Shown here: positions 54,280 to 63,729 of the stretch, piece after piece | Layout of the letters: every line of letters begins with the position of its first letter | Position numbering within the stretch: the first letter of the stretch is position 1 | Source: Paracoccus sp. S3-43 | GTDB lineage: Bacteria > Pseudomonadota > Alphaproteobacteria > Rhodobacterales > Rhodobacteraceae | Length of the DNA stretch: 64,000 nt | Assembly: GCF_029027965.1 (NCBI RefSeq) | Contig: NZ_CP119082.1 | Location: forward strand, 1,778,001-1,842,000 | Direction: 5' to 3' | Position numbers and translations under genes: made by a program | Notes under the pieces: generated by a model | Database searches by the model: none | Told to the model about the DNA's origin: nothing | The model's input: only the letters and a program-made list of their open reading frames with translations

Positions 54280-54627
54280 ATGAGCGACATCAAGCGTATC
54301 GAGACTGGCCCGCGCATGAGCCAGGCGGTCATCGCCAACGGCATCGTCTGGCTGGCGGGCCAGGTGGGCGAACCGGGCGCATCCGTCGCCGACCAGACCC
54401 GCGTGGTGCTGGAACAGGTGGACCGCCTGCTGGCCCTGGCCGGGACCGACAAGACCCGCATCGTCTCGGCCCAGATCTGGCTGGCCGACATGGCCGATTT
54501 CGCGGAAATGAACGCCGTCTGGGACGCCTGGGCGCCGCAGGGCCATACCCCGGCGCGGGCCACGGGCGAGGCGAAGCTGGCCACCCCCGACTACAAGGTC
54601 GAGGTGATCGTCACCGCGGTTCTTTGA
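54280..54627 (+). CDS. RidA/YjgF-family deaminase-like protein
   Basis: A 115-residue RidA-superfamily protein: SQAVIANGIVWLAGQVGEPG, DKTRIVSAQIWLADMADFAEMN, and the catalytic-arginine region TPARATGEAKLATPDYKVEV. It hydrolyses reactive enamine/imine intermediates or a related compound. I prefer the ATG at 54280, with AAGGAG 8 bases ahead; the ATG at 54274 overlaps tauE. Its end overlaps lpxB by 17 bases (convergent). Confidence 0.85.
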   Translation: MSDIKRIETGPRMSQAVIANGIVWLAGQVGEPGASVADQTRVVLEQVDRLLALAGTDKTRIVSAQIWLADMADFAEMNAVWDAWAPQGHTPARATGEAKLATPDYKVEVIVTAVL

Positions 54628-55765
54628 TCGCCCGCAGCACGGACCGGGCCGCCCGCAGGCCCGGCGCCTCGCCCCCCTTGCCCAGCCGGTCCATGGTCAG
54701 GTCCATCGCGTCCAGCTGGGCCTGCCGGGCCTGGGGATCGTCCAGCAGGCGGCGCAGCGCCTGCGCCATCGGCGCGGGCTTGCAGTCGCGGCCCAGGAAT
54801 TCCGGCACCGCGCGGGTGTCGCTGACCAGGTTCACCAGCGTCACCGTGTCGGTCTTCAGCAGCATCCCGATCAGCATCCGGCTGAGCGGCGCCATGTCAT
54901 AGCCGATCACCATCGGCACCCGGTTCGCCGCCAGATCCAGGCTGACCGTCCCCGAGGCCGCAAGCGCCAGATCGGCCGCAGCAAAGGCGGCGCGCCTCTG
55001 GTCCGCGTCCTCGACGATCAGCGGGCGGTCAGGCCATCCGGCGGTCAGATGCCGGACCTGCCCGACCACCCCCGGCACCGTGGGCAGCACCACCTGCATG
55101 TCGAGACCATGATGGCGCAGGTCCGTCAGCGCCTCGCCAAAGCGGGGCAGCAGGCGGGCGACCTCGCCGCCGCGCGAACCGGGCAGGCACAGCAGGACCG
55201 GGCTTTCCGGGGCAATGCCGTGACCGGCGCGGAACAGCGCGGCCTCGTCGGGACCGGCGACCTGCGCCGTGGCGATGGGGTGGCCGACGAAATCGCAACT
55301 CATCCCGGCGGCCTGCATCAGCGGCGGCTCGAAGGGCAGGATCGCCAGCACGTGATCGACCACCTCGGCCATCTTCACGGCCCGCCCCGGCCGCCAGGCC
55401 CAGACCGAGGGCGCGACGTAATGGATGGTCCGCAGGCCGGGCCGTTCCGCCCGCCCCGCCCGCGCCACGCGCAGGCAGAAATCCGGGCTGTCGATGGTGA
55501 TCAGCGCATCGGGGTTTTCGGCGGCGACACGGGCGGCCGTCCCGGCGATCCGCCGCTTGAGATGGCGGTATTTCGGCAGCACCTCCCAGATGCCCATCAG
55601 GCTCAGTTCCTGCATGGGAAACAGGCTGTCCAGCCCCTGCGCGGCCATCGCCTGGCCGCCGATGCCGACAAACCGCACATCCGGGACCAGTTCGCGCAGC
55701 CCCGCCATCAGCGCAGCACCCAACTGGTCGCCCGAAGGCTCGCCCGCGATCAGGAAGAACTTCAT
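54611..55765 (-). CDS. lpxB: Lipid-A-disaccharide synthase
   Basis: A 384-residue GT19 enzyme that joins UDP-2,3-diacylglucosamine and lipid X to make the lipid A disaccharide. LpxB features: LIAGEPSGDQLGA at the start, ELSLMGIWEVLPKY, IDSPDFCLRVAR, IHYVAPSVWAWRPGRA, LPGSRGGEVARLLP and ALAASGTVSLDLA. The start ATG at 55765 has AAAGGATGAGG before it. Last gene of fabZ-lpxA-lpxI-lpxB. Confidence 0.95.
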   Translation of the reverse strand: MKFFLIAGEPSGDQLGAALMAGLRELVPDVRFVGIGGQAMAAQGLDSLFPMQELSLMGIWEVLPKYRHLKRRIAGTAARVAAENPDALITIDSPDFCLRVARAGRAERPGLRTIHYVAPSVWAWRPGRAVKMAEVVDHVLAILPFEPPLMQAAGMSCDFVGHPIATAQVAGPDEAALFRAGHGIAPESPVLLCLPGSRGGEVARLLPRFGEALTDLRHHGLDMQVVLPTVPGVVGQVRHLTAGWPDRPLIVEDADQRRAAFAAADLALAASGTVSLDLAANRVPMVIGYDMAPLSRMLIGMLLKTDTVTLVNLVSDTRAVPEFLGRDCKPAPMAQALRRLLDDPQARQAQLDAMDLTMDRLGKGGEAPGLRAARSVLRAIKEPR

Positions 55766-55802
55766 GCGCCTCATCCTTTCGCCGGTCGGCTGGCTGGGAA
55801 TA

Positions 55803-55823
55803 CTTCTGTGCCTAAATATCCAA
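55803..55823 (-). repeat. Dispersed GGATATTT element, copy 4 (diverged, holds lpxI stop)
   Basis: On the minus strand: TTGGATATTTAGGCACAG, matching the GGATATTT core of the other copies but not the GAAGAAG part. Its ATATTTAG supplies the last residue and TAG stop of lpxI. Confidence 0.45.
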
Positions 55824-56624
55824 GGGCGGCATCGCCCACAAAAACAGCCCTGCGGCATCGGCGCGGCGGACGGCCTCGGCCCGGTCCAGCAGGATCACCC
55901 CGCCCGCTTGCCAGGCAATCCCCGCCAGCCCGGCCTGAGCGGCCTGGGTCACGCTGTCCGGGCCAAGCGTCGGCAGGTCGATGCGCATGTCCTGACCGGG
56001 CTTCGGGGCCTTGAAGAACACGCCCCTGGGGCCGTCCGGATTGGGCCGCAGCCCGGCATGGCGCGCCGCGAAATCCAGCATCGCCGCCGTGCCGGGCAGC
56101 GTCTCGATGGCAAGGCACTGGCCCTGCGCCACCACCACGCCCTGCCCCACGTCCAGCGGCCCCAGCGTCGCCAGGATCAGCGCCGCCCGCGCCGCGTCGC
56201 GCCGGTCGGCCGCCGAGGGTTCGCCCGCCAGCACGCCCTGGGCAGGTATCAGGCCGGGCGCGACCTCGGCGACCGAGGCGATGGCGAGGCCGTGTTCCTG
56301 GAACACGTCCAGCACCGCCCGCAGCGCGCCGTCGTCGCCCGCCTGCATCGCCATCATGATGCGCGGCACCAGTTGCGCGGTGCGGCCGTCGAACAGGTCC
56401 GGCTCCAGGCGCGGGCGGCGGATCGCGCCCGCGAAGACCACGCGCGACACGTCCTGATCCAGCAGGCTGTCCAGGAAGGGCACCAGCCGTTCCAGGCGGA
56501 AGGGCTGGGCCTCCACCCCCGCGGGGGCGAAGCCGTCCAGGGCATAGACCAGCGGATCGTCCAGGGCGGCGATGACGGCCGGAGCCAGCGCGCCCTGGCC
56601 TGCGATGACGGCGGTCCGGGTCAT
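55812..56624 (-). CDS. lpxI: UDP-2,3-diacylglucosamine diphosphatase LpxI
   Basis: A 270-residue LpxI-type enzyme (formerly DUF1009), the alphaproteobacterial replacement for LpxH; it cleaves UDP-2,3-diacylglucosamine to lipid X. Typical segments are AVIAGQGALAPAVIAAL at the start, FAGAIRRPRLEPDLFD, DDGALRAVLDVFQEHG and DMRIDLPTLGPDSVTQAAQAGLAG with the conserved D-LPT. The ATG overlaps the lpxA stop. The C-terminus ends in PPLDI, read from a dispersed repeat. Confidence 0.93.
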   Translation of the reverse strand: MTRTAVIAGQGALAPAVIAALDDPLVYALDGFAPAGVEAQPFRLERLVPFLDSLLDQDVSRVVFAGAIRRPRLEPDLFDGRTAQLVPRIMMAMQAGDDGALRAVLDVFQEHGLAIASVAEVAPGLIPAQGVLAGEPSAADRRDAARAALILATLGPLDVGQGVVVAQGQCLAIETLPGTAAMLDFAARHAGLRPNPDGPRGVFFKAPKPGQDMRIDLPTLGPDSVTQAAQAGLAGIAWQAGGVILLDRAEAVRRADAAGLFLWAMPPLDI

Positions 56625-57403
56625 GCGGGCCTAGGCGTCAGGAAGCTGCGGTCGGACGGGCCGAGGATGAAGTCCAGCACATCGCGCACCATGCCGCCCG
56701 TCTCGCCCTCGGCCAGGTGGCGGGCGGTGTCGCGAAAGCTGCCCGCGCCCAGCCGGTCCAGCATTTCCCGCAATTCGTGGATGTCGGCCCGGCTGGCGCC
56801 CCGGCGCTTCAGCCCGACCAGATTCAGCCCGTCCAGATGCCCGCGCGGCCCCTGCACCAGCCCATAGGGGATCACGTCCGCCGTCACCATCGTCACCGCG
56901 CCGATCATCGCGCCGCGTCCGATGCGCACGAACTGATGCACCCCCGACAGCCCGCCGACGATCACGTCGTCATCCAGGTGGCAATGCCCGGCAAGCGAGG
57001 CGTTGTTGACCAGGATCACCCGGTCGCCCAACTGGCAGTCGTGGCCGACATGGCAGCCCGCCATGAACAGCCCGTCATCGCCGACGCGGGTCACGCCGCC
57101 GCCGCCCTCGGTCCCCGGATTCATGGTGACATATTCGCGGATCCGGTTGCGCGCGCCGATGTCCAGGCGCACGTCCTCTCCGCGGAACTTCAGATCCTGG
57201 GGCACCTCGCCGATCGAGGCGAAGGGAAAGACCACCGTGCCGTCGCCGATGGCGGTGTCGCCCGCGATCACGACATGGGACTTCAGGACCACGCCCGCGC
57301 CCAGCGTCACCTTCGGCCCGACCACGCAGAACGGGCCGATCCGGACGCCCGCGCCGATCCGGGCGCCATCCTCGACGATGGCGGTGGGGTGAATGTCAGT
57401 CAT
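56621..57403 (-). CDS. lpxA: UDP-N-acetylglucosamine acyltransferase LpxA
   Basis: A 260-residue left-handed beta-helix acyltransferase that starts lipid A synthesis. It has ten or more hexapeptide repeats ([21 protein letters not shown] and on), the catalytic-histidine region [17 protein letters not shown], and the helical C-terminal domain. Its start overlaps fabZ by 8 bases and its end lpxI by 4. Confidence 0.95.
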   Translation of the reverse strand: MTDIHPTAIVEDGARIGAGVRIGPFCVVGPKVTLGAGVVLKSHVVIAGDTAIGDGTVVFPFASIGEVPQDLKFRGEDVRLDIGARNRIREYVTMNPGTEGGGGVTRVGDDGLFMAGCHVGHDCQLGDRVILVNNASLAGHCHLDDDVIVGGLSGVHQFVRIGRGAMIGAVTMVTADVIPYGLVQGPRGHLDGLNLVGLKRRGASRADIHELREMLDRLGAGSFRDTARHLAEGETGGMVRDVLDFILGPSDRSFLTPRPA

Positions 57404-57875
57404 CGGCCTTCAGCGCCATCATGGCGGTGAATTCGGCCGAGGCGCACAATTGGCCGTCCACGGTGGCCCGGCCTTCGAATTTCCAGATCTTGCCGCCGCC
57501 GCGCAGGGCCTTGCAATGCAGCTCCAGCACATCGCCCGGCACCACCATGCGGCGGAACTTGCACTTGTCGATGCCCATGAAATAGGTCGCCAGCGGCTTG
57601 TCGATGACGTTCATGCTGATGCCGACGATCACGGCCGCCGTCTGGGCCATCGCCTCGACGATGGTGACGCCGGGCATGATGGGTTCTTCCGGGAAATGGC
57701 CCTGGAAATGCGGCTCGTTGCAGGTGACCATCTTGATGCCCACGCCGCCCTCGTGGGCGACGATGTCGCGCACCTTGTCGATGAACAGGAAGGGATAGCG
57801 ATGCGGGATGATGCGCTTGATCAGCGTCAGGTCGGCCTCGGTATAGGGGGCGGGGGCGCGCGTTTCGTCGGCCAT
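57396..57875 (-). CDS. fabZ: 3-hydroxyacyl-ACP dehydratase FabZ
   Basis: A 159-residue hot-dog-fold dehydratase that supplies unsaturated acyl-ACP; it commonly sits with lpxA. Active site: His in [11 protein letters not shown] and Glu in VEAMAQ. The start is at 57875 (MADETRAP), where GGAACG precedes it. The usual lpxD and bamA are not upstream; instead the vWA-like membrane-protein gene ends 59 bases away. Confidence 0.94.
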   Translation of the reverse strand: MADETRAPAPYTEADLTLIKRIIPHRYPFLFIDKVRDIVAHEGGVGIKMVTCNEPHFQGHFPEEPIMPGVTIVEAMAQTAAVIVGISMNVIDKPLATYFMGIDKCKFRRMVVPGDVLELHCKALRGGGKIWKFEGRATVDGQLCASAEFTAMMALKADD

Positions 57876-57934
57876 GAGCGTTCCTTCGGGACGTTTCTTT
57901 CCGGTTAGCAATGCCTCTGCCGCTTGGCAAGCGG

Positions 57935-60082
57935 TCAGCCGGACGTGCCCCGCCGCATGGGCACGGCCTTGCCTCCCCTGCCCTCGCGCAGCCAGCCGGT
58001 CAGGATCAGCCCCGAAACCAGCAGCAGCCACGCCCAACCGGGCAAAAGCGGCCGCCGTTCCAGCCCGGTGACCGATGCCGCCTCGCGCGGGGTTATGGCG
58101 ATCCAGTCGCCCAGTCCCGCGCTGCCATGGGCGATCCGCCCCGGCGCGACGCTGCGCAGGTCGGGCATTCCCTCGGACAGGGCCACGACGCCGCCGCCCG
58201 TCCCCTCGACCAGCGGCGCGAGGGCCGCGGCATCGGCCACGGTCTGTTCGAATTCACGCGGCGCGGCGGGGCCGAGCGCCAGAACCCGGCGCAGGTCGCC
58301 GTCCGCCAGGCGATACAGCCCCGGCTCCGGTGCGGTCCAGTCGGCGACGAAGCGGCCCGGACCGGCGGGTTCCAGCGGAACCTGTTCGGTTTGGCCGTCG
58401 GGGCGGGTCACGACCAGCGGCCCGGCGCTGTCCTTCATGGTGCGGCGGGTGAAGCGCACCGACAGGTCGCCCGCGACATCGGCCAGCAGGGCCTCTTCCT
58501 CAAGCTCGGGTTCCTTCATCGACCAATGGGCGATGCGGCGCAGCAGTTCCAGTTGCGGGCCGCCGCCCTCGAATCCCCGCCCCCACAGCCACACCTGATC
58601 CGAGGTGAGCAGCGCCACCCGCCCCTGGTCCACCCGGTCCAGGATCAGCAGCGGCTGGTCGTCGGCCCCGGTCATCGCCACCTGCGCGCCGGGATCGGGG
58701 GTGACGGTCGCCATGCGCAGCCAGCGGCCCCAGGTCGGATCGTCCGGCCCCGAGCCCGAGCCCAAGCCCGGCCCCGACCCCGGCAGCCCGGCGGTGACGG
58801 GATGGCGGCGGCCCTGGTCGGTCAGGCGCGGCAGATAGGGTTCCTCCAGCACCTGCCCAGTGGGCCGGGCGGGCAGGACGCGGCCCAGGGGCGACAGATA
58901 CAGGCTTTCCACCCCCGCCATTTCCGGCCCGGCCGAAACCAGGATCGCGCCGCCGTTTTGGACATAGCGGGCGATATTGGCATAATATTCGAGCGGCAGG
59001 ATGCCCCGCACGCTGTAGCGGTCGAAGATGATCAGGTCGAAATCCTCGATCCGCTCCATGAACAGTTCCTGGGTCGGAAAGGCGATCAGCGACAGTTCGT
59101 TGACCGGAACGCCGTCGGACTTGTCGGGCGGGCGCAGGATGGTGAAATGGATCAGATCGACCGCCGCGTCGGATTTCAGCAGGTTGCGCCAGGTCCGCTC
59201 GCCCGCGTGCGGCTCGCCCGAGACCAGCAGCACCCGCAGCCGGTCGCGCACGCCGTTGATGCTGATCGCGGCGGCGTTGTTGCGGTCGGTCAGCTCGCCT
59301 CCCTCGGGGGCGTCGAAGCCGATCTGCACGACGTTCTGGCCCGCATGGTCCAGGGTCAGCGGCAGGCTGATCGACTGGTCCAAGGGCACGGCGACCACCT
59401 GTTCCGGCCCGCCGTCCAGCGACAGGCGCAGGTCGACCGATCCGGTCCGCGCCTGGGGCGGAACGGCGCCCTGATCCTCGATCCGCAGGCGGATGGCGAT
59501 CTGCTGGTCGATCAGGCCGAAGGCGGGCGCCTCCTCGATCACCAGGCGGCGGTCCCAGTCCCGGGGGCGGCCGGTCAGCAGCACATGGACCGGCGCGGGG
59601 ACCGGCGCGGGCGCGGCGGCGGGCAGCATCGCCGGGTCGTGCAGGCGGCCGTCGGTGACGGCGATCACCCCCGCCAGCCGGGATTCGGGTTCGGCGGCGA
59701 TGGCGCGGGCCATTTCCGTCGCCAGCAGGGTGCCGTCGTCATTGTCGCCCACCGTCACGCGGCGCAGTTCGGTATTGGGCAGCGCGGCGATCCGGCGGGT
59801 CATCGCCTCGACGGCGGCATCGGTTTGCGCGCCGCGTTCGGGCAGGGTCTGGCTGGCTGATCGGTCGTCGATCAGGATCACGATGTCCGACAGGCCCATG
59901 CGGCTGCCGATCTCCAGCGCGGGACCGGCCAGGGCCAGCGCGGCGGCAAGCCCGGCCAGGCCGCGCCAGGCCCAGCCCCGCAGCCCGCGCCACAGCGCGA
60001 ATCCCGCGACCAGCAGCGCAAGCACCGCCAGCGCGGCGACGGCCCACCAGGGCAGCAGGGGATCGAAGCGCAGTTCGGTCAC
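57935..60082 (-). CDS. Membrane vWA-like protein with glutamine-amidotransferase-like fold
   Basis: A 715-residue inner-membrane protein. Two N-terminal helices (about 12-30 and 36-55) lead to a vWA-type start [10 protein letters not shown] with the DxSxS MIDAS pattern (D-R-S-A-S). The middle has IRLRIEDQG and [18 protein letters not shown], and a second alpha/beta fold ([31 protein letters not shown], in parts: [16 protein letters not shown]) like the class I amidotransferase-like domain of this operon type. One helix near residue 690 anchors the end. Last gene of the MoxR/DUF58 operon. Confidence 0.8.
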   Translation of the reverse strand: MTELRFDPLLPWWAVAALAVLALLVAGFALWRGLRGWAWRGLAGLAAALALAGPALEIGSRMGLSDIVILIDDRSASQTLPERGAQTDAAVEAMTRRIAALPNTELRRVTVGDNDDGTLLATEMARAIAAEPESRLAGVIAVTDGRLHDPAMLPAAAPAPVPAPVHVLLTGRPRDWDRRLVIEEAPAFGLIDQQIAIRLRIEDQGAVPPQARTGSVDLRLSLDGGPEQVVAVPLDQSISLPLTLDHAGQNVVQIGFDAPEGGELTDRNNAAAISINGVRDRLRVLLVSGEPHAGERTWRNLLKSDAAVDLIHFTILRPPDKSDGVPVNELSLIAFPTQELFMERIEDFDLIIFDRYSVRGILPLEYYANIARYVQNGGAILVSAGPEMAGVESLYLSPLGRVLPARPTGQVLEEPYLPRLTDQGRRHPVTAGLPGSGPGLGSGSGPDDPTWGRWLRMATVTPDPGAQVAMTGADDQPLLILDRVDQGRVALLTSDQVWLWGRGFEGGGPQLELLRRIAHWSMKEPELEEEALLADVAGDLSVRFTRRTMKDSAGPLVVTRPDGQTEQVPLEPAGPGRFVADWTAPEPGLYRLADGDLRRVLALGPAAPREFEQTVADAAALAPLVEGTGGGVVALSEGMPDLRSVAPGRIAHGSAGLGDWIAITPREAASVTGLERRPLLPGWAWLLLVSGLILTGWLREGRGGKAVPMRRGTSG

Positions 60083-62826
60083 GGGCCAAGCGTCTCCTCG
60101 ACCCGCATCCGCTCCAGCAGGGCGGGCACATGGACCTGATCGGATTTATAATTGCCCGTAAGGACATACATCAGCAAGTTCACGCCGAACCTGAAGGCCA
60201 TCTCGCGCTGCTGCTCACCCTCCCAGCCGCGCCCGATGGGATAGGCGGGAAAGCCGTTGTCGTCCACGGCCCAGGCCTCGGCCCAGTTGTTGCCGCCGAC
60301 CACCACCGGGCTGACGCCATCGTTCAACTGCCGGAAGGGCACGCCCTCGGCCGCCTCGGCCCCGGCGGGCGGGGCTTCCAGCCAGACGGGATTGCCCTGC
60401 CAGCGGCCCGGAAAATCGGCCAGCAGATAGAAGCTGCGGGTCAGGACGTGATCCTCGGGGATCGGCGACAGCGGCGGGATTTCCAGCGGCGAGGCCAGCG
60501 CCTGCAAGGCCCCGGACATATCCGGCCCGCCGACGCCGGTCACGTCGCCGTCGCGGGTGTCGAACAGGATCATCCCGCCCGAGCGCATGAAATGGTTCAG
60601 CCGGACGTAAGCCTGGGGCGAGGGCGGCGCCTGCGTGTCGGTGATCGGCCAATAGAGGAAGGTCAGCACCGACAGGTCGTCGGCGTCAAGGTCGATGGCC
60701 ACGGGTTCGCCCGGCTCGACCGAGGTGCGCTGCGCCAGCACCATCGACAGCCCGCGCAGCCCCTGCCGCGACGCCTCGTCGATCCGGTCGTCGCCGGTCA
60801 CGACATAGGCCAGCGCGGCCTCGTTCGCGGCGCGGGCCAGTTCGGGGCCGGGATCCTGCGCCGTGGCCGGGGGCGCGGGCTGGATCAGCAGCGCCAGCAG
60901 GACCGCCGCCGCCACCCGCCCGCCGCGCGCGATGGCGGCCGATCCCAACGCATCCGCCGCCAGGATCATCGCCGCCAGGGCCAGAAGCAGCCCGGTCAGA
61001 TCGCGCCCGCCGGTCCTGCCCACGGCCTCGACCGTGGCGCCCGGCCAGTCGGCGACGGCCAGCGGCCCGCCCGCGTTCAGCGCCGCCCGCCGGTCGCCCG
61101 CCGCATAGATGCCCGCAGGCCGGTCCGGGGCGGGGCCAAGCGCCAGATCGGCAGCCGCGACCGGGGCCAGCCCCTCGGCGGGCGCGGCGCGGCCGAAACC
61201 GTCCAGCACCGTCTCGGGCGTCCAGAAGGGCTGGTCCCGGTCGTCGGCCCGCGCCTCGGCGGGCGAGACGCGGGCGGTCTGGACCAGCCGGTCCAGCATC
61301 TGCACGAACAGGCCCGAGATCGGCAGGTTCGACCATTCGGCGTTCGCGGTGACATGGAACAGCACCACCTGCCCCTGCCCCATCCTGGCGCGTGTCACCA
61401 GCGGCGTGTTGTCCGACAGCGAGGCCAGCGTCTTTTCGGCCAGATCCGGCGCGGGCTGGGCCATCAGCTGCGCGCGGATCGCCACGTCCCGCGGAGGGAT
61501 CAGGCCCGCGAAGATGCCCTCTGCCGCAAAGGGCAGGATGGCGCGCGGATCGCCCCAGGACAGCGCCCCGCCGATGTCGCGCCCGCCCTGCCGCAGCGCG
61601 ACCGGGATCAGCGGTTCGTCCTGCAACCCGTCGAAGGCGGCCATGCGCGGCCCGGCAAAGCGGATCAGCAACCCGCCATCCTCGACCCAGGCGGTCAGAT
61701 CGCCGGTTTCGGCCAGATCGACCTGATCGGCCAGCACGATCACGTCGGGCGCGCTGTCCAGAACGTCGCCCAGCCCGCCCTCGACGAGATCGGTCGTCGG
61801 GGCAAGCGCCTGGCGCAGATAATGCAGCTGGGACAGAAGCGCCTGCCCCTCGGCCTGGCGGTCGGCGTCGCCCACCAGCCCGACCTTGCGGCGCTTCACG
61901 CGATCGTCGGCCAGGACCACCGCACCGGCATGGGCCTCGCCCTCGACCTGGAAGCGGGTGATGCGGTTGCGCAACTCGGGCGGCAGGTCGATGGCGACGG
62001 GCCGGGAGGCGATCCCGGCGGCGGTCGCGGCATCGCCGGGGGTCAGCCGGGCCAGCTCGCGTTCGACGCCCTGCGGATCGGGACCGATGGCGAGAATCGC
62101 GGGCGCGCCGTCATCCGTCGCCGCCAGCGTCAGCGAGGGCGTGTCGCCCGCGTGCAGCGACAGCGCGCGCACCGCGCGGGCGGGGGGCACCACCGTCACC
62201 GGCCCGCGATCCGTCAGCGCCGACAGCCAGGCGGCGCGGTCGGGATGATCCAGCCCGTCGCTGATCCACAGCGTCTCCAGCCGGCCATCGGGGGCATCGG
62301 CCAGGATCGCCGCCGGATCCTGTGGCAGGGTTGTTTCCCAGGGCGCGGGCTGGGCGGCGCGCAGCCCCGCCAGAAGGCGGTCGGCGGGGGCGAAGGGCAC
62401 GAGGCCCGCCGCGCGGCCATCGGCCAGCAGCAGCGCGGCGGGGCGGCCCTCGGCGGCGGCGTCAGACAGCGCCGATTCGGCGCGGGTCAGCCGGGCGGGC
62501 CAGTCGGGGGCGGCCGACCAGCCCGCGTCCAGGATCACCAGCAGCGGACCGTCCTGCCCCGAGGCGACCACCGGCTTCCAGCTTGGACCGGCGAAGGCCA
62601 GGATCATCGCGGCCACGGCGGCCAGGCGCAGCAGCAGCAGCCACCAGGGCGTGCGCCGGGCGATGGGCACCCGGTCGACCAGCCCGCGCAGCAGCGCGAC
62701 GCCGGGAAAGGCCACCTGCCGGGGCGCGGGCGGCATGGCCCGCAGGATCACCCACAGCACCGGCAGCGCGAGCAGCGCCGTCAGCACCCAAGGCGCCGCG
62801 AAACCTATGGGACCAAGCATCAGCAT
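60079..62826 (-). CDS. BatA/DUF4159-domain membrane protein
   Basis: A 915-residue protein. The N-terminus matches the aerotolerance (BatA) start: FAAPWVLTALLALPVLW, RQVAFPGVALLRGL, WWLLLLRLAAVAAMILAFAGPSWKP, then a vWA-like strand with a degraded metal motif (VILDAGWSA). A middle segment with ILADDRVKRR and RFAGPRM follows, then two helices near 640-690 (LLLALAAMILAADALGSAAIA), and the C-terminal DUF4159 domain (LTFLYWPITDTQ, GGMILFDTRDG). Both ends overlap neighbours by ATGA. Envelope-related chaperone or stress role in the family; not proven. Confidence 0.85.
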   Translation of the reverse strand: MLMLGPIGFAAPWVLTALLALPVLWVILRAMPPAPRQVAFPGVALLRGLVDRVPIARRTPWWLLLLRLAAVAAMILAFAGPSWKPVVASGQDGPLLVILDAGWSAAPDWPARLTRAESALSDAAAEGRPAALLLADGRAAGLVPFAPADRLLAGLRAAQPAPWETTLPQDPAAILADAPDGRLETLWISDGLDHPDRAAWLSALTDRGPVTVVPPARAVRALSLHAGDTPSLTLAATDDGAPAILAIGPDPQGVERELARLTPGDAATAAGIASRPVAIDLPPELRNRITRFQVEGEAHAGAVVLADDRVKRRKVGLVGDADRQAEGQALLSQLHYLRQALAPTTDLVEGGLGDVLDSAPDVIVLADQVDLAETGDLTAWVEDGGLLIRFAGPRMAAFDGLQDEPLIPVALRQGGRDIGGALSWGDPRAILPFAAEGIFAGLIPPRDVAIRAQLMAQPAPDLAEKTLASLSDNTPLVTRARMGQGQVVLFHVTANAEWSNLPISGLFVQMLDRLVQTARVSPAEARADDRDQPFWTPETVLDGFGRAAPAEGLAPVAAADLALGPAPDRPAGIYAAGDRRAALNAGGPLAVADWPGATVEAVGRTGGRDLTGLLLALAAMILAADALGSAAIARGGRVAAAVLLALLIQPAPPATAQDPGPELARAANEAALAYVVTGDDRIDEASRQGLRGLSMVLAQRTSVEPGEPVAIDLDADDLSVLTFLYWPITDTQAPPSPQAYVRLNHFMRSGGMILFDTRDGDVTGVGGPDMSGALQALASPLEIPPLSPIPEDHVLTRSFYLLADFPGRWQGNPVWLEAPPAGAEAAEGVPFRQLNDGVSPVVVGGNNWAEAWAVDDNGFPAYPIGRGWEGEQQREMAFRFGVNLLMYVLTGNYKSDQVHVPALLERMRVEETLGP

Positions 62827-63722
62827 CAGCCCGCAAGCACCTGATAAAGCCAGCTTAACGCCAGGGCGGGCGATTGGTCCGTGAGATGGTGGCCGAACTG
62901 CCAGCCGGCGCCCAAGGCCCGGTGGCGCAGCCAGTCGCGGCGTTCGGCCAGCCGCGCCAGATAGGCGTCCCGCAGCCCGCCCGCGTCGCGGCTGTCATGG
63001 CGCATGGCCCCCGACAGCGACCGGAACAGCACCGCGCCGGTCCAGGGAAACGCTTCCTCGTCCGGGTCCAGCACCTGCATCAGCACGCCCGTCACGCCGA
63101 TGCCGGTCGCGCGGGCCAGCAGCGCCTCGACCCAGGCCGGGTCGTCCAGGAAATCCGACAGGATCACCAGCCGCTGGTTGGGGCGCAGCATCTCGGGCGT
63201 CGGCGCATCGCCGTCGCCGTCCTTCGGCGGGGCGAGGGCGATCTGTTCGGCCAGCCGGTCGGCCTGCACCCGGCCCGCGCGGGCGGGCTGGCCCAGCAGG
63301 CCCACCTTTTCGCCCCCGCGCAGCAGCACCATCGCCAGGGCCAGCGCCAGCAGATGCGCGCGATCGGCCTTGGACGGGCGGTCGGGGCCGCCCGAATATC
63401 CCATCCCCCGCCCGGCCGAGATCCACAGCCCCACCGCCTGCGCGGTCTGCGCCTCGCGGTCGCGGACGAATTGCGCGTCGGACCGGGCCGAGCGGCGCCA
63501 GTCGATGGCGCGGGCGCTGTCGCCCTGGCTGGCGGGGCGGTATTGCCAGAAATCCTCGCCCGGTCCGCTGCGGCGCAGGCCGTGGGCGCCGGGCGCGATC
63601 ATCGCCGCCAGCCGTTCCGCCGACAGGATCAGCGCGGGCAGATGGCCGCTGGCCGCCTGCGCCCCGGACCGCAGGCCGGCGGCGCGGCGATGGGCGTCAA
63701 GATCGGTGGCGGATCGGTTCAA
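62826..63722 (-). CDS. DUF58 domain protein (MoxR partner)
   Basis: A 298-residue DUF58 protein: GRRSGPGEDFWQYRPASQGDSARAIDWRRSAR (in parts: GPGEDFWQYRP, DSARAIDWR) and FVRDREAQTAQAVGLWISAG with the vWA-like first strand. I chose the TTG at 63722, five bases after GAGGG; no ATG or GTG lies at the family start. It sits between the MoxR gene and DUF4159 gene with an overlap of 3 bases to the latter. Confidence 0.85.
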   Translation of the reverse strand: MNRSATDLDAHRRAAGLRSGAQAASGHLPALILSAERLAAMIAPGAHGLRRSGPGEDFWQYRPASQGDSARAIDWRRSARSDAQFVRDREAQTAQAVGLWISAGRGMGYSGGPDRPSKADRAHLLALALAMVLLRGGEKVGLLGQPARAGRVQADRLAEQIALAPPKDGDGDAPTPEMLRPNQRLVILSDFLDDPAWVEALLARATGIGVTGVLMQVLDPDEEAFPWTGAVLFRSLSGAMRHDSRDAGGLRDAYLARLAERRDWLRHRALGAGWQFGHHLTDQSPALALSWLYQVLAG

Positions 63723-63729
63723 GACGCCC

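Noticed and set aside
60130..62844. A 904-codon frame antisense to the DUF4159 gene
   Set aside because: Shadow of a real membrane-protein gene; no start signal or conserved feature.
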